From assembly GCA_002436105.1 (NCBI GenBank), contig DIXU01000003.1, positions 124,001 to 188,000 on the forward strand: 64,000 bases of DNA, in the 5' to 3' direction. Shown here in pieces: positions 1-8,686 of the stretch. Each line of letters starts with the position of its first letter. The stretch's first letter is position 1. The DNA comes from Candidatus Aminicenantes bacterium UBA6072. Its GTDB lineage: Bacteria; Acidobacteriota; Aminicenantia; UBA2199. A program made the position numbers and the translations under genes. The notes under the pieces were generated by a model that did not search any database, was not told where the DNA came from, and saw only the letters and a list, made by a program, of their open reading frames with translations.

Positions 1-2
1 AC

Positions 3-1013
3 GGCGGCGACGCCACGCTCCTGGTCCATCTGGGCGTGAAGGCCGAGGCCGACCCCTCCCTGCTGCAGAAGGAACCGGAGAACAAGGAACTGGGCGTCAT
101 CCAGCAAAGGTTGCGCGAATCGCTTGCGCGCGACCCGCAGCACTGGAGCCGCATCAGCAACCGCATTCGCGGCGTTTCCGAGGAAACGACCACCGGCGTG
201 CATCGCCTCTATCAGATGCAGGCCGAAGGCAGCCTGCTCTTCCCGGCCATCAACGTCAACGACTCGGTGACCAAATCCAAGTTCGACAACCTCTACGGCT
301 GTCGCGAATCCCTGGCCGACGGCATCAAGCGCGCCACCGACATCATGATTGCGGGGAAGAAAGTGGTCGTCTGCGGCTATGGCGACGTCGGCAAGGGTTG
401 CGCCCAGTCGATGCGCGGTTTCGGCGCCCGGGTGATCGTCACCGAGATCGACCCCATCTGCGCCCTGCAGGCGGCCATGGAGGGGTATGAATTGTCCACC
501 ATGGACGCCATGGCCCCCGTCGGCGACATCTTCGTCTCCGCCACCGGCAATTGCGACGTCATCACCGGCGCCCACATGGAGAGGATGAAGGACGAGGCCA
601 TCGTCTGCAACATCGGCCACTTCGACAGCGAGATCGACATGCACTACCTGGAGAACACCCCCGGCTGCGCCAAGACGGTCATCAAGCCCCAGGTGGACAA
701 GTGGACGCTGAGATCGGGGCGCTCGATCATCGTCCTGGCCGAGGGGCGACTGGTCAACCTGGGCTGCGCCACCGGCCATCCCAGCTTCGTCATGAGCTGC
801 AGCTTCACCAACCAGTGCCTGGCCCAGGTCAAGCTGGCCAAGGGCGGGCTCGAGAAGAAGGTCTACACCCTTCCCAAGCAACTGGACGAGGAAGTGGCCC
901 GCCTGCATCTGGACTCCCTGGGCGTGACCCTGACCCGACTGACCCCCAAGCAGGCCGCCTACTTGAATATCCCCGCCGAGGGCCCGTTCAAGCCCGACCA
1001 CTACCGCTATTGA
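3..1013 (+). CDS. ahcY: Adenosylhomocysteinase, 5'-truncated by the window edge
   Basis: S-adenosylhomocysteine hydrolase, which splits SAH reversibly into adenosine and homocysteine with tightly bound NAD and so relieves product inhibition of SAM-dependent methyltransferases. The reading frame is open from base 3, and the residues before the first in-window Met (GGDATLLVHLG) already match the family, so the gene begins upstream. Visible marks are the NAD-binding GYGDVGKG loop about a third of the way in, the CNIGHFDSEID segment, the TGHPSFVMS segment and the typical C-terminal end PFKPDHYRY. The last residues match the usual family terminus, so the 3' end is complete. Several SAM methyltransferases and a PfkB-type (possibly adenosine) kinase lie later in the window. 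Certain as to family. Confidence 0.97.
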   Translation, partial: GGDATLLVHLGVKAEADPSLLQKEPENKELGVIQQRLRESLARDPQHWSRISNRIRGVSEETTTGVHRLYQMQAEGSLLFPAINVNDSVTKSKFDNLYGCRESLADGIKRATDIMIAGKKVVVCGYGDVGKGCAQSMRGFGARVIVTEIDPICALQAAMEGYELSTMDAMAPVGDIFVSATGNCDVITGAHMERMKDEAIVCNIGHFDSEIDMHYLENTPGCAKTVIKPQVDKWTLRSGRSIIVLAEGRLVNLGCATGHPSFVMSCSFTNQCLAQVKLAKGGLEKKVYTLPKQLDEEVARLHLDSLGVTLTRLTPKQAAYLNIPAEGPFKPDHYRY

Positions 1014-1030
1014 TCCCGGCAGGAGATGCC

Positions 1031-1059
1031 TTTACTATTTTGTTTTAGTTTGCTATCGT
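1031..1059 (+). promoter_or_regulatory. Leaderless-type promoter of the HD-GYP gene
   Basis: TTTACT (1031-1036), 17-base spacer, TGC-extended -10 TATCGT (1054-1059). Only seven bases separate the -10 from ATG 1067, and no Shine-Dalgarno is present, so transcription should begin at or next to the start codon. Confidence 0.6.
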
Positions 1060-1066
1060 GGGTCCA

Positions 1067-2149
1067 ATGAGAAAGGGCAAGATCCTCATCACCGACGACG
1101 AGAAGGATATCCGCGAGCTGCTTCGCGATTTCCTGGAGAGCGAGGGGTTCGAGTGCCAGCTGGCGGCCAACGCGTTCGAGGCCCTGGAAAAATTCAAGGC
1201 GGACGGTGATATCGACCTGCTGATGTCGGACATCCGCATGCCCGGCAAGACCGGCTTGGACCTCCTGGATGAGATCAAGGCCCTGAACGAGGACGTGATG
1301 GTCGTGATGATCTCGGCCGTCAAGGATATCGAGTCGGCCATTGCCGCCATGTCCAAGGGGGCTTACGACTATGTCTCCAAGCCCTTCAAGCTCAACGAGG
1401 TCGCGTTTGTGGCCAATAAGGCCCTGGAAAAGCGCCGGCTGGTCATGGAGAACAAGGAATACCAGAAGCAGCTGGAAAAGATGGTCGAGGAAAGGACCAG
1501 CGAGCTGAAGCAGGCGCTGATCGAGCTGGACAAGACCTATAGTTTCACCCTGCGCGCCATGGTCACCGCCCTCGATACCCGCGACACCGAGACCCAGGGC
1601 CATTCCCTGCGCGTGGTGCGCTTCACGCTCAAGCTGGCCGAACTGGCGGGCATTGCCGACAAGAACACCCTGAAGATCTACGAGTACGGCGCGCTGCTGC
1701 ACGATATCGGCAAGATCGGCATTCCCGACGCCATCCTGCGCAAGCCGGACAAACTGTCCGCCGATGAATGGGAGACCATGAAGGAGCATCCGACCATCGG
1801 CTACAACATCCTGAAGCGGATCAAGTTCCTCGAAGATGCCGCCCAGATGGTCCTGCACCACCACGAGGCCTATGACGGCAGCGGCTACCCCGAGGGGCTG
1901 AGCGGCGAGAACATCCCCCTGGGGGCGCGCATCTTCCACGTCGCCGACGCCATCGACGCCATGACCTCCGACCGCCCCTACAAAAGGGCGATGGCCTTCG
2001 ATGCCGCGGCGGCCGAGCTGCTGAATTATTCGGGCCGGCAGTTCGACCCGGAGATCATCGCCATCTTCGCCAAGACCAGCCTGGACTTCTGGATCGCGGA
2101 AAAGGCGAGCATCGAGGACAGTATCCGCCGCGACCGTGAAGGCTTATGA
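1067..2149 (+). CDS. Response regulator with HD-GYP output domain
   Basis: Predicted cytoplasmic c-di-GMP phosphodiesterase controlled by phosphorylation. Residues 5-120 form a receiver domain with the acidic pair D10/D11, phospho-acceptor D55 and K105. A charged coiled coil spans about 120-155. The HD-GYP domain follows with HDIGKIGIPD (H212/D213), HP at about 241 and HHHEAYDGSGYP, so both the metal ligands and the GYP signature are intact. I chose ATG 1067 over GTG 1058 because the GTG overlaps the -10 box. The gene stands alone, and its 3' end overlaps that of rimI tail to tail by six bases. The cognate histidine kinase is not in the window. The GGDEF protein at 5353 and the PilZ protein at 51429 would be natural partners in c-di-GMP signalling, by inference. 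Confidence 0.9.
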   Translation: MRKGKILITDDEKDIRELLRDFLESEGFECQLAANAFEALEKFKADGDIDLLMSDIRMPGKTGLDLLDEIKALNEDVMVVMISAVKDIESAIAAMSKGAYDYVSKPFKLNEVAFVANKALEKRRLVMENKEYQKQLEKMVEERTSELKQALIELDKTYSFTLRAMVTALDTRDTETQGHSLRVVRFTLKLAELAGIADKNTLKIYEYGALLHDIGKIGIPDAILRKPDKLSADEWETMKEHPTIGYNILKRIKFLEDAAQMVLHHHEAYDGSGYPEGLSGENIPLGARIFHVADAIDAMTSDRPYKRAMAFDAAAAELLNYSGRQFDPEIIAIFAKTSLDFWIAEKASIEDSIRRDREGL

Positions 2150-2605
2150 TCCCGGCGCAGCGCCGCGAAAGTCGAATTCATAGACCCGGGCGTCCTCGCT
2201 AGGCCGGCAATAATAGTCTTTCCGCCTGCCGACCAGGCGGAAGTGATGCTTTTCGTACAGGCGGATGGCTGCGGCATTGGACTCGCGCACCTCCAGCACG
2301 GCGCGCTCGCAACCCCAGGAACGTCCCATATCCAGGAAATGCTTCAACAGGCTCTCGCCCATGCCGCGCCGCTGCCGGTCGCGGCGTACGGCGATCTTGT
2401 GCAGCTCCAGTTCACCGCCCAGCCGCCAGAACAGAAGATAGGCCGCGATCTCCCCTGCCGGAGCGGCCGCAGCGACATGGAAATGAGCCAGGCGGTTGCC
2501 CAGCTCGGCAGCGAAATACTCCCGGTTCCAGGGGTTGGAGAACTGCTGGCGCTCGATGATTTCCACGGCGTCGAGGTCGGCGGATTGCGCCGGCCTAATC
2601 CACAT
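2144..2605 (-). CDS. rimI: Ribosomal-protein-S18-alanine N-acetyltransferase-like GNAT
   Basis: GNAT-fold acetyltransferase of 153 residues, the usual RimI length. RimI acetylates the N-terminal alanine of ribosomal protein S18, and homologues act on other N-termini. The start MWIRPAQSADLDAVEIIE is followed by the substrate-side segment FSNPWNREYF and the acetyl-CoA loop RRQRRGMGESLL, then EVRESNAAAIRLYEKHHF, the RimI signature. The ATG lies inside the last codons of tsaB (11-base overlap), which fits the common tsaB-rimI pairing and translational coupling. A longer in-frame start exists upstream but would run deep into tsaB, so it is rejected. Confidence 0.88.
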   Translation of the reverse strand: MWIRPAQSADLDAVEIIERQQFSNPWNREYFAAELGNRLAHFHVAAAAPAGEIAAYLLFWRLGGELELHKIAVRRDRQRRGMGESLLKHFLDMGRSWGCERAVLEVRESNAAAIRLYEKHHFRLVGRRKDYYCRPSEDARVYEFDFRGAAPGS

Positions 2606-3308
2606 CGCTGGAAATGGGCGAACGGCGGGTTTCGGCATCGGGGCGGCGGATATAGAAGGGGTGGAGATCCTGGGGATCGGTCGTGAACTGCCCGCGCTGA
2701 AAACCGGCAAGGGCGATGCGGCCGATTTCGCTGGCCAGGAAATTGGAGCGGACCAAAAGGCGGAATCCGGGGAAATCGCGGCGCAGCCGGTCGCTGTGGT
2801 TCTCGGCGCCGCTGCCGATGAAGACCTTGTCCGGAAGCTCCCCCAGCACCAGCGCAGCCTCCTCCACCTTCAGCAGGCAAGGGCGGAGCCGTTCGACCAT
2901 CCGCCCGCCCTCCGGCTGCGCATCGAAGGCATAGGCAGCGGCATAGATCTCGCCCTTGCGGGCGTCGATCATGGGCACGATGGTGTGCCGGGTATCGGCG
3001 AGCTTGCAGGCCAGCGCCTCCAGGGTGTTCACCCCGACCACCGGCTTGCCGGCGGCCAGAATCAGCCCCTTCAGCGTCGCCAGCCCCACGCGGATCCCCG
3101 TGAAAAGCCCCGGGCCCACGGCGGCGGCGTACAGGTCGATCTGGGACAGCTTCAAGCCCAGGGAGCGCAGCAGGAACTCCAGGCTGGGGCTCAGCATGGC
3201 CGACAGGTCGTCACGCGACGAGAAATTGTATTCCAGGACGATCTCGCCGTCCCGCAGCAGGGCGATGGAGGCGTCGCGCGAGGAAGTGTCAAAGGCCAGC
3301 AGGATCAC
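2595..3308 (-). CDS. tsaB: tRNA threonylcarbamoyladenosine biosynthesis protein TsaB
   Basis: Non-catalytic ASKHA-fold partner of TsaD in formation of t6A at position 37 of ANN-decoding tRNAs. The protein has 237 residues, starts MILLAFDTSSRDASIAL and carries the GPGLFTGIRVGLATLKGL segment typical of TsaB (family GPGSFTGLR) and IDARKGEIYAA. The start is GTG, overlapping the stop of the upstream ATPase gene by four bases (GTGA), so the genes are translationally coupled. The C-terminal end overlaps rimI. TsaD is not in the window. Confidence 0.93.
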   Translation of the reverse strand: MILLAFDTSSRDASIALLRDGEIVLEYNFSSRDDLSAMLSPSLEFLLRSLGLKLSQIDLYAAAVGPGLFTGIRVGLATLKGLILAAGKPVVGVNTLEALACKLADTRHTIVPMIDARKGEIYAAAYAFDAQPEGGRMVERLRPCLLKVEEAALVLGELPDKVFIGSGAENHSDRLRRDFPGFRLLVRSNFLASEIGRIALAGFQRGQFTTDPQDLHPFYIRRPDAETRRSPISSDVD

Positions 3309-3727
3309 GGGAGCTTCTTTTCCATCACCACCTCGCTGCCGCCGGGCCGGTTGTGGAACTCGAAGCGGTCCATGTAACTGCGGATGATCATGATGCCGCG
3401 CCCGTTGAAGGATAGCGGGTGGCAGTGGCTGATCTTGTCCTCCACTTCCTGCAGGTCGACCTGGCGGTTGTTCTCATCGCGAACGCTGATGCGCAGGAAC
3501 GACCTGTCCCAGGTGAACTCCATATGCACCCGCTTGCTGGGGTCGCGGCCATTGCCGTGGACGATGGCGTTGTTGGCTGCCTCGCGCAGCGAGATCTCGA
3601 TCTTGAAAAAAACCTCGTCGGCGATGCCCAGCAGCTTGCGGATGAAGCCGAGCACCAGGACGCTCAATTCGGTATACTTCAGGTCGCTGCGGAACGAGAT
3701 CGCGATGCGCTGCTCTTTTTTTGCCAT
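3305..3727 (-). CDS. RsbW-like anti-sigma ATPase / histidine-kinase-like ATP-binding protein
   Basis: Small (140 residues) GHKL-fold protein of the anti-sigma-factor serine kinase type. The N box is visible as EISLREAANNAIVHGNG, and a G2-like loop as FNGRGIMIIRSYMD. The G1 box, normally DxGxG, reads DENNRQ here, so both G1 glycines are missing. ATP binding or kinase activity may therefore be altered. It is the first gene of the unit with tsaB and rimI, starting from its own leaderless promoter and divergent from the unknown gene at 3819. No sigma factor or anti-sigma antagonist is nearby, so its partner is unknown. Confidence 0.8.
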   Translation of the reverse strand: MAKKEQRIAISFRSDLKYTELSVLVLGFIRKLLGIADEVFFKIEISLREAANNAIVHGNGRDPSKRVHMEFTWDRSFLRISVRDENNRQVDLQEVEDKISHCHPLSFNGRGIMIIRSYMDRFEFHNRPGGSEVVMEKKLP

Positions 3728-3734
3728 CCGTTCA

Positions 3735-3763
3735 AGTATAGCAGAACGGAGGGGATTTTGCCA
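3735..3763 (-). promoter_or_regulatory. Leaderless-type promoter of the anti-sigma/tsaB/rimI unit
   Basis: On the minus strand an extended -10 TGC-TATACT (3740-3735) lies seven bases before ATG 3727. The -35 region is weak (TGGCAA at 3763-3758). The divergent promoter for 3819 lies about 45 bases away. Confidence 0.6.
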
Positions 3764-3783
3764 CGGAGGCGCCGCCGGAATGC

Positions 3784-3812
3784 TTGCAAATCGCACCGCG
3801 ATCCCGTACAAT
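3784..3812 (+). promoter_or_regulatory. Leaderless-type promoter of the gene at 3819
   Basis: TTGCAA (3784-3789), 17-base spacer, TACAAT (3807-3812), then six bases to ATG 3819. The predicted +1 falls on the A of the start codon. Confidence 0.75.
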
Positions 3813-3818
3813 CGCGGC

Positions 3819-5204
3819 ATGGAAAAGAGAGAAGTGGAAAACATCGGCGAGTTTTTTTCCAAGGAGAGCGGCATCCTGACCCCGGAAAAAAAGTGGGAGG
3901 AGATCTTTTCGGGCTGGCTGGACAAGATCGACCAGGAAAAGATGATGCTCAACCTTTTCGAGCTGAAGCTGTGGTTCGAGAGCATCGAGGAATTCAACTC
4001 ATCGCCCTACCTGGAGAACCTGGCATTCCAGCGCCACGCCCCCGGCGAGCGCAACTACGAGTTCTACGTCTTCGGGCTGCACCAGGCCTCGGCGCGCATC
4101 ACCGCCCTGCTCAAGGAGCTGGACTTCAAGAAGGACAGCTATTTCCTCAACTTCGAGGAATACGTCGTGGAGAAGATGCTGGAACAGAACATGGACAAGT
4201 CCTTCCCCAGCCTGAAGGAACTCTACTCCCCCGAGTCATGGTTCTACAGCTTCCGCATCTTCCTGCAGAGCTTCCGCAACCTGCTCAGCGAGATCCTGCG
4301 CCTCGACCAGGTCTCGCAGCGTGCCTACCTGTCGATCAAGAAGCTGTACCACCGCGAGCTGCTCAACAACCCCATCCTGATATCCCTGCTCAAGAAGCAG
4401 TTCATCTCCAAGATGGACAAGATCTATCAGCCGGACATCTCATCCATCATCGCCTCCTGCCAGGACAAGATCCTGCGCAAGAACCTGGGCATCTTCTTTA
4501 TCCTCTCCTTCCGTGTCCTGAAGATCAACAATTTCATCGAGCTCAACGTGGATAAGAGCAAGTACCTGGACCTGGTCATCCCTCTGGCCCTTTCCCTGAA
4601 GAAGAACATGGATGACCTCATCCACTTCAACGACACGGTCCTGTGGCCGTGCCTGCAATCCAACCCGGAGCTGAAGAAGAAGCTGGGGCCGATCGGGGAC
4701 ATATTCAAGAGCCTCAAGCTCGAGTACAAGAAGATCTGGGAAGGCGAACTGCCTTTCTATTTCGCCAGCGACAGCAGCAAGCTCAAGAAGCGCCAGATGA
4801 TCCAGAATATCGTGATCATCGCCGAGGTGGCCCTGCAGGAGCTCATCGAGACCCTAGCCCGGCTGTTCAAGCCCGGCATCCAGGGCAGCAGCATTTTCGA
4901 AAAATACGTCTCGCGCAAGCAGAAGTCGATCGAGGTCAAGAAGAAGCTGATCCGCCTGCACACCAAGATCAACGATTATTTTGCCCACAGGGAAAGCATC
5001 GCTCCCTCCGAGATCTTCTTCGATATCAACCAGTTCATGGAGAGCGACCTGAACTATCTGCTCTACAAGGATTGGAACGAATTCCTCGGCTACTACGACA
5101 ACCTCAGCCGCACCAATTTTTCGGCCGAGTTCGAGCCCACGCTGAGATCGTTCCACAGCTTCCTGACCCGCGTCCTGAAGGAGATCGTCAGCGAGAAAAA
5201 ATAG
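3819..5204 (+). CDS. Unrecognised helical cytoplasmic protein
   Basis: 461 residues, not recognised. It has no signal peptide and no clear membrane segment. The composition is rich in Lys, Glu, Leu, Phe and Tyr with amphipathic helical periodicity throughout, for example the stretches around IFLQSFRNLLSEILRLD and LIRLHTKINDYFAHRES. No catalytic motif is evident. The start is fixed by a strong promoter six bases upstream and the absence of any ribosome-binding site. A longer open frame extends upstream of this ATG but crosses the divergent anti-sigma gene and is not credible. It is divergently transcribed from an anti-sigma-like ATPase with only 91 bases between them, which makes shared regulation possible but proves nothing about function. 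Confidence 0.8.
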   Translation: MEKREVENIGEFFSKESGILTPEKKWEEIFSGWLDKIDQEKMMLNLFELKLWFESIEEFNSSPYLENLAFQRHAPGERNYEFYVFGLHQASARITALLKELDFKKDSYFLNFEEYVVEKMLEQNMDKSFPSLKELYSPESWFYSFRIFLQSFRNLLSEILRLDQVSQRAYLSIKKLYHRELLNNPILISLLKKQFISKMDKIYQPDISSIIASCQDKILRKNLGIFFILSFRVLKINNFIELNVDKSKYLDLVIPLALSLKKNMDDLIHFNDTVLWPCLQSNPELKKKLGPIGDIFKSLKLEYKKIWEGELPFYFASDSSKLKKRQMIQNIVIIAEVALQELIETLARLFKPGIQGSSIFEKYVSRKQKSIEVKKKLIRLHTKINDYFAHRESIAPSEIFFDINQFMESDLNYLLYKDWNEFLGYYDNLSRTNFSAEFEPTLRSFHSFLTRVLKEIVSEKK

Positions 5205-5310
5205 ACGTCAGACGTTAGACGTCAGTGGTCAGCAAGAAAAGGCTCAGGACATGGTTTTCTACTTCTGGCTAGCATCTAACGTCTAACGTCTAACATCTAA
5301 CATCCAACGT
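5204..5310. repeat. Inverted pair of heptamer tandem arrays
   Basis: Left arm 5204-5224 is three 7-base units (GACGTCA, GACGTTA, GACGTCA). Right arm 5276-5310 is five units on the opposite strand (CTAACGT twice, CTAACAT twice, CCAACGT). The arms are complementary and separated by about 50 bases. The left arm starts inside the stop codon of the upstream gene and the right arm ends just before the -35 box at 5317. Confidence 0.85.
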
Positions 5311-5316
5311 CCGATT

Positions 5317-5345
5317 TTGCCAAGACATCCTCCCTATGCTAAGAT
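5317..5345 (+). promoter_or_regulatory. Leaderless-type promoter of the propeller-GGDEF/tat unit
   Basis: TTGCCA (5317-5322), 17-base spacer, TGC-extended -10 TAAGAT (5340-5345), then seven bases to ATG 5353. Confidence 0.65.
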
Positions 5346-5352
5346 TCCCCTG

Positions 5353-8292
5353 ATGAAACGGGCATTCCCCTTTTCCCTCCTGCTGATCCTGGCCCTGGCG
5401 CTGCCGGCCGTACGCTACCCGTTCATCAACTACCGCAGCTCCGAGGGGCTGCCGCAGAGCAACATCACCGCCCTGCTGCAGGACCGCGAAGGGTTCATCT
5501 GGGTGGGCACCCAGGCCGGCCTGGGCAAATTCGACGGCAGCCGCTTTCAATCGCTCACCTCCCGCGAGGGACTGGCCGGCAATTACATCACCGGCCTGGA
5601 GATGGACCGCGACGGCGTCATCTGGGTGGCGAGCCAGAACGGCCTGAACCGGATCCGCTCGGGGCGCGTGAGCTCCTGGCCTTTGCCCGACGGCTTCGTG
5701 CGCATCATCGCCTACAGCCCCGTCGACCTCACGCTCTGGGTCCTGACCGACCGCAGCCTCTTCACCGTCCGCGAAGGCCGGACCGGACGCTTCACCCGCT
5801 TCCCCGATCCGGGCCGCCTGGTGGGCATGGCCGCCGGCGCCACCGGCATGGTCTTCCATACCTCCGAGGCTGTCTTCCTGTGGAAAGGAGGCCAGCTGCA
5901 GCGGTTCCCCAGCCCCGAGCCGGTCAATTTCGTCAAGGAAGCGGAAGGGCATCTCTTCGTCGGCTGCCGGAACGGCCTGTACGTGCTGAACGCCTTCGGG
6001 GAATTCAAGAGATACGCCGGCCTGCCCGAGGCGCTGGGCGATGTCACCGACATCCTGTTCGATGCCAGGAAAAACCTTTGGGTCGGCAGCCGCAGCGGCA
6101 TTTTCTACAAGAACCTGCAAACGGGTGAAGCCACGGTACTCAACATGGCCAGCGGCCTGATCTACGACCGCGTATCCAGGTTGCTGCTCGACCGCGAGGG
6201 CAACGTCTTCATCGGCACCCGCCTGGGCCTTTCGCAGCTCTCCCGCCACCTGTTCCGCATGTACGGAACGGAAGATGGACTGCCGTCGACGCATGTCTGG
6301 GACATCCTGGAGGACGATGGCGCCGTCCTGCTGGGCTGCGAGGACGGAGTCGCCGAGCTGCGCGACGGCCGCATCCGCCCTTTCGCCATCAACAGCCGGC
6401 TGAAGAGCCACTCGATCCGCGCCATCGTGCGCCTGAATGACGGGCGCTACCTGCTGGGCTGCGGCGACGGCGAGATATTCGCGTGGGATCGCCGCGAGCG
6501 GCTGCAGAGCCTAACCTCCGGGTTTGCCGTACTGTACGCCATCCGCGACAGCGGCGGCTCGGCCTGGTTCGCCACCAACCGCGGCCTGCTGCAGTATGAC
6601 GGTTCCGAGTTCCGCTGGTTCCGCGACGGCCTGAACGATCCGATCGTCTGGGATGTCGCCGAGCTGGAGCCGGGCGTCCTGCTGGTCGGCACCCGTCGCG
6701 GCCTGCAGCAGTTCCGCAACGGGCGCTTCACCTCCAGCGCCTGGGAGAAACTCGTCGGCCGCTCCATCGTCAACGACATCCGCGTCATCGCTCCCGACGA
6801 GGCGCTGGTGGCCACCGAGATGACGGGGTTGCTCTGGCTCAAGGGCGGCACGCTGAAGCGTCTCACCCGGGAGCAGGGACTGCTGCACAGCGACGTCTGG
6901 TCGGTGCTGCGCGACGAAAGCGGCCACCTTTGGCTGAACACCACCCGCGGACTGGAGCGCTGGGCCCCCGACGGTTCCCTGGCCTATTTCAACAAGGAAA
7001 CAGGCCTTTTCGGGGATGAAGGCTGCGTCCATTCCGCCCTGAAGACGACCCGCGGCAGCCTTTATTTCGGCATCCCCCCCGGCCTGGTCGAATACCAGTT
7101 CCTGGAAAGCGAAAGGCCGGCGCTCCCGCCCGGGCTGATCATCGACGCTCCACAGGTCCAGGGCAGCGCCGCCGTTGATCCGCTGTCCGCCGCTCTGCGG
7201 CACGACCAGAACACCATTGAGTTCAGCTATGTCTGCCCGACCACCAGCCGCGAAAGCCCCGTCTCCTACCGTACCCGCCTCTTTCCCTTCGACAGCGACT
7301 GGTCGCCGCCCACGCGCGAGACGTCGGTGCGCTACACCAACCTGCCGCCCGGCACCTACACCTTCTCGGTGCTGGCCAACAACGGCGGCGGCACGGCCGG
7401 CTGGTTCGGCGCCGACCATCGCGTCATCTTCTCCATCGCCAGGCCATTCTGGAAGCGCTGGTGGTTCCTGACCCTGGAGCTGCTGCTCGGGCTGGGGCTG
7501 CTGGCGCTGGTGATCCACGCCCGCGTCCGCGTGCTGAACCGCCAGAAAAAGAAGCTGGAGGATGTCGTCCAGGCCCGAACCAACGAGATCGCCGAGAAGA
7601 ACCGCGAGCTGGCCCGGCTCTCCATCACCGATCCGCTGACCGGCTTGAAGAACCGCCGCTTCCTCGACGAGACCATCCGCGAGGACATGAGCATCATCCA
7701 GCGCGAGATGCACAACGTGCGCGAGGGCCTGAAGCCCTTTGACGACAAGGCCTCCACCCTGGGCGTATTCATGATCGACGTCGACCATTTCAAGCGCGTC
7801 AACGATGTGCACGGCCACGAGGCGGGCGACGCCGTGATCGTCGAGATCGCCCGCCGGCTGCTGGCCATGATGCGCCAGTCCGACAGCGTGGCGCGCTGGG
7901 GCGGAGAGGAATTCCTGATCATCACCCGCCAGTCGCGCCGGGCGGACGCCTACCCGCTTGCCGAGCGCATCCGCCAGACCATCGAGCAGACCGCCTTCGC
8001 CGTGTCTCCCGGGCAAACCATCAGGAAGACGATCAGCATCGGCTTCTGCCACTATCCCTTCCTCTGCCAGGGGGAGGAGAAATTGAGCTGGCACCAGGTG
8101 GTGGCCATGGCCGATACCGCGCTCTACCTGGCCAAGCACAACGGCCGCAACCTGGTGATCGGCATCGAACCGGGCCCGACGCCTTTTCACGGCGACGGGC
8201 AGGAACTGCTCGTTGACCTGGCCGCCGCGGTGAACAGGGGCACCATCGTGCTTTCCTGCCGCAAAGCGGTCAAGATCCCGGCCCACCCATGA
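5353..8292 (+). CDS. Two-component-propeller sensor diguanylate cyclase
   Basis: Predicted membrane-bound enzyme that makes c-di-GMP from two GTP in response to a periplasmic signal. Order in 979 residues: signal peptide (1-22); about 600 residues of repeated Reg_prop blades (motifs such as DREGFIWVGTQAGLGKFDG and DRDGVIWVASQNGLNRI); a Y_Y_Y domain (about 616-696); one membrane helix (about 704-726); a short coiled coil; and a GGDEF domain from about 756. The active loop is GGEEF (about 850), with NDVHGHEAGD before it. An RQSD motif five residues upstream of GGEEF fits the inhibitory I-site RxxD. There is no histidine kinase domain, so the blade architecture drives a cyclase directly. The ATG at 5353 follows its promoter by seven bases. 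tatA begins 13 bases downstream. Confidence 0.92.
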   Translation: MKRAFPFSLLLILALALPAVRYPFINYRSSEGLPQSNITALLQDREGFIWVGTQAGLGKFDGSRFQSLTSREGLAGNYITGLEMDRDGVIWVASQNGLNRIRSGRVSSWPLPDGFVRIIAYSPVDLTLWVLTDRSLFTVREGRTGRFTRFPDPGRLVGMAAGATGMVFHTSEAVFLWKGGQLQRFPSPEPVNFVKEAEGHLFVGCRNGLYVLNAFGEFKRYAGLPEALGDVTDILFDARKNLWVGSRSGIFYKNLQTGEATVLNMASGLIYDRVSRLLLDREGNVFIGTRLGLSQLSRHLFRMYGTEDGLPSTHVWDILEDDGAVLLGCEDGVAELRDGRIRPFAINSRLKSHSIRAIVRLNDGRYLLGCGDGEIFAWDRRERLQSLTSGFAVLYAIRDSGGSAWFATNRGLLQYDGSEFRWFRDGLNDPIVWDVAELEPGVLLVGTRRGLQQFRNGRFTSSAWEKLVGRSIVNDIRVIAPDEALVATEMTGLLWLKGGTLKRLTREQGLLHSDVWSVLRDESGHLWLNTTRGLERWAPDGSLAYFNKETGLFGDEGCVHSALKTTRGSLYFGIPPGLVEYQFLESERPALPPGLIIDAPQVQGSAAVDPLSAALRHDQNTIEFSYVCPTTSRESPVSYRTRLFPFDSDWSPPTRETSVRYTNLPPGTYTFSVLANNGGGTAGWFGADHRVIFSIARPFWKRWWFLTLELLLGLGLLALVIHARVRVLNRQKKKLEDVVQARTNEIAEKNRELARLSITDPLTGLKNRRFLDETIREDMSIIQREMHNVREGLKPFDDKASTLGVFMIDVDHFKRVNDVHGHEAGDAVIVEIARRLLAMMRQSDSVARWGGEEFLIITRQSRRADAYPLAERIRQTIEQTAFAVSPGQTIRKTISIGFCHYPFLCQGEEKLSWHQVVAMADTALYLAKHNGRNLVIGIEPGPTPFHGDGQELLVDLAAAVNRGTIVLSCRKAVKIPAHP

Positions 8293-8305
8293 AAAGGAGC
8301 GCCTC

Positions 8306-8686
8306 ATGTTCGGATCGATAGGCTTCCCGGAACTGCTCCTGGTTTTTATCGTCGTGCTGCTGGTATTCGGCCCCGGGAAACTGCCGGAGTTCGCCAAGCT
8401 GCTGGGCAAGTTCCTGCGCGAATTCCGCTCGACCGTCGACCAGGCCAAGTCGGCCATCCAGGATGAAATCTACAAGGAGGGGATGGCCGATCACATGAAG
8501 GATATCAGCCGCGACGTCCGCGAGGCGCTGAACATCACCGGCGACCTTGGCCGCGAGGTGAAGGATGCCCTCGATGCCGGCGGGACGATCCGGCGCGAGC
8601 TCAAGGACGCCCTGGACATCTACGGCATTGCCGAGCCGAAGCCCGCGCCCGGGGCGGAGGAGAAGGATGACGAGAAAAAGGACTGA
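8306..8686 (+). CDS. tatA: Twin-arginine translocase subunit TatA/TatB
   Basis: Pore-forming or receptor subunit of the Tat system that exports folded proteins. The protein has 126 residues: a single N-terminal membrane helix (about 8-22), the hinge FGPGKLPEFAKLLG, an amphipathic helix and a long acidic/basic tail. The hinge carries Pro like TatB and a Lys-Leu-Pro like TatA, and the 126-residue length lies between the two, so one protein may do both jobs. A GGAG ribosome-binding site precedes the ATG. tatC overlaps it directly downstream. A Tat cargo candidate with an RR signal is encoded at 22010. Confidence 0.9.
   Translation: MFGSIGFPELLLVFIVVLLVFGPGKLPEFAKLLGKFLREFRSTVDQAKSAIQDEIYKEGMADHMKDISRDVREALNITGDLGREVKDALDAGGTIRRELKDALDIYGIAEPKPAPGAEEKDDEKKD

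Noticed and set aside
3384..3818. Upstream extension of the 461-residue gene over the divergent ATPase
   Set aside because: It overlaps another gene entirely and both genes have their own promoters at the shorter starts.
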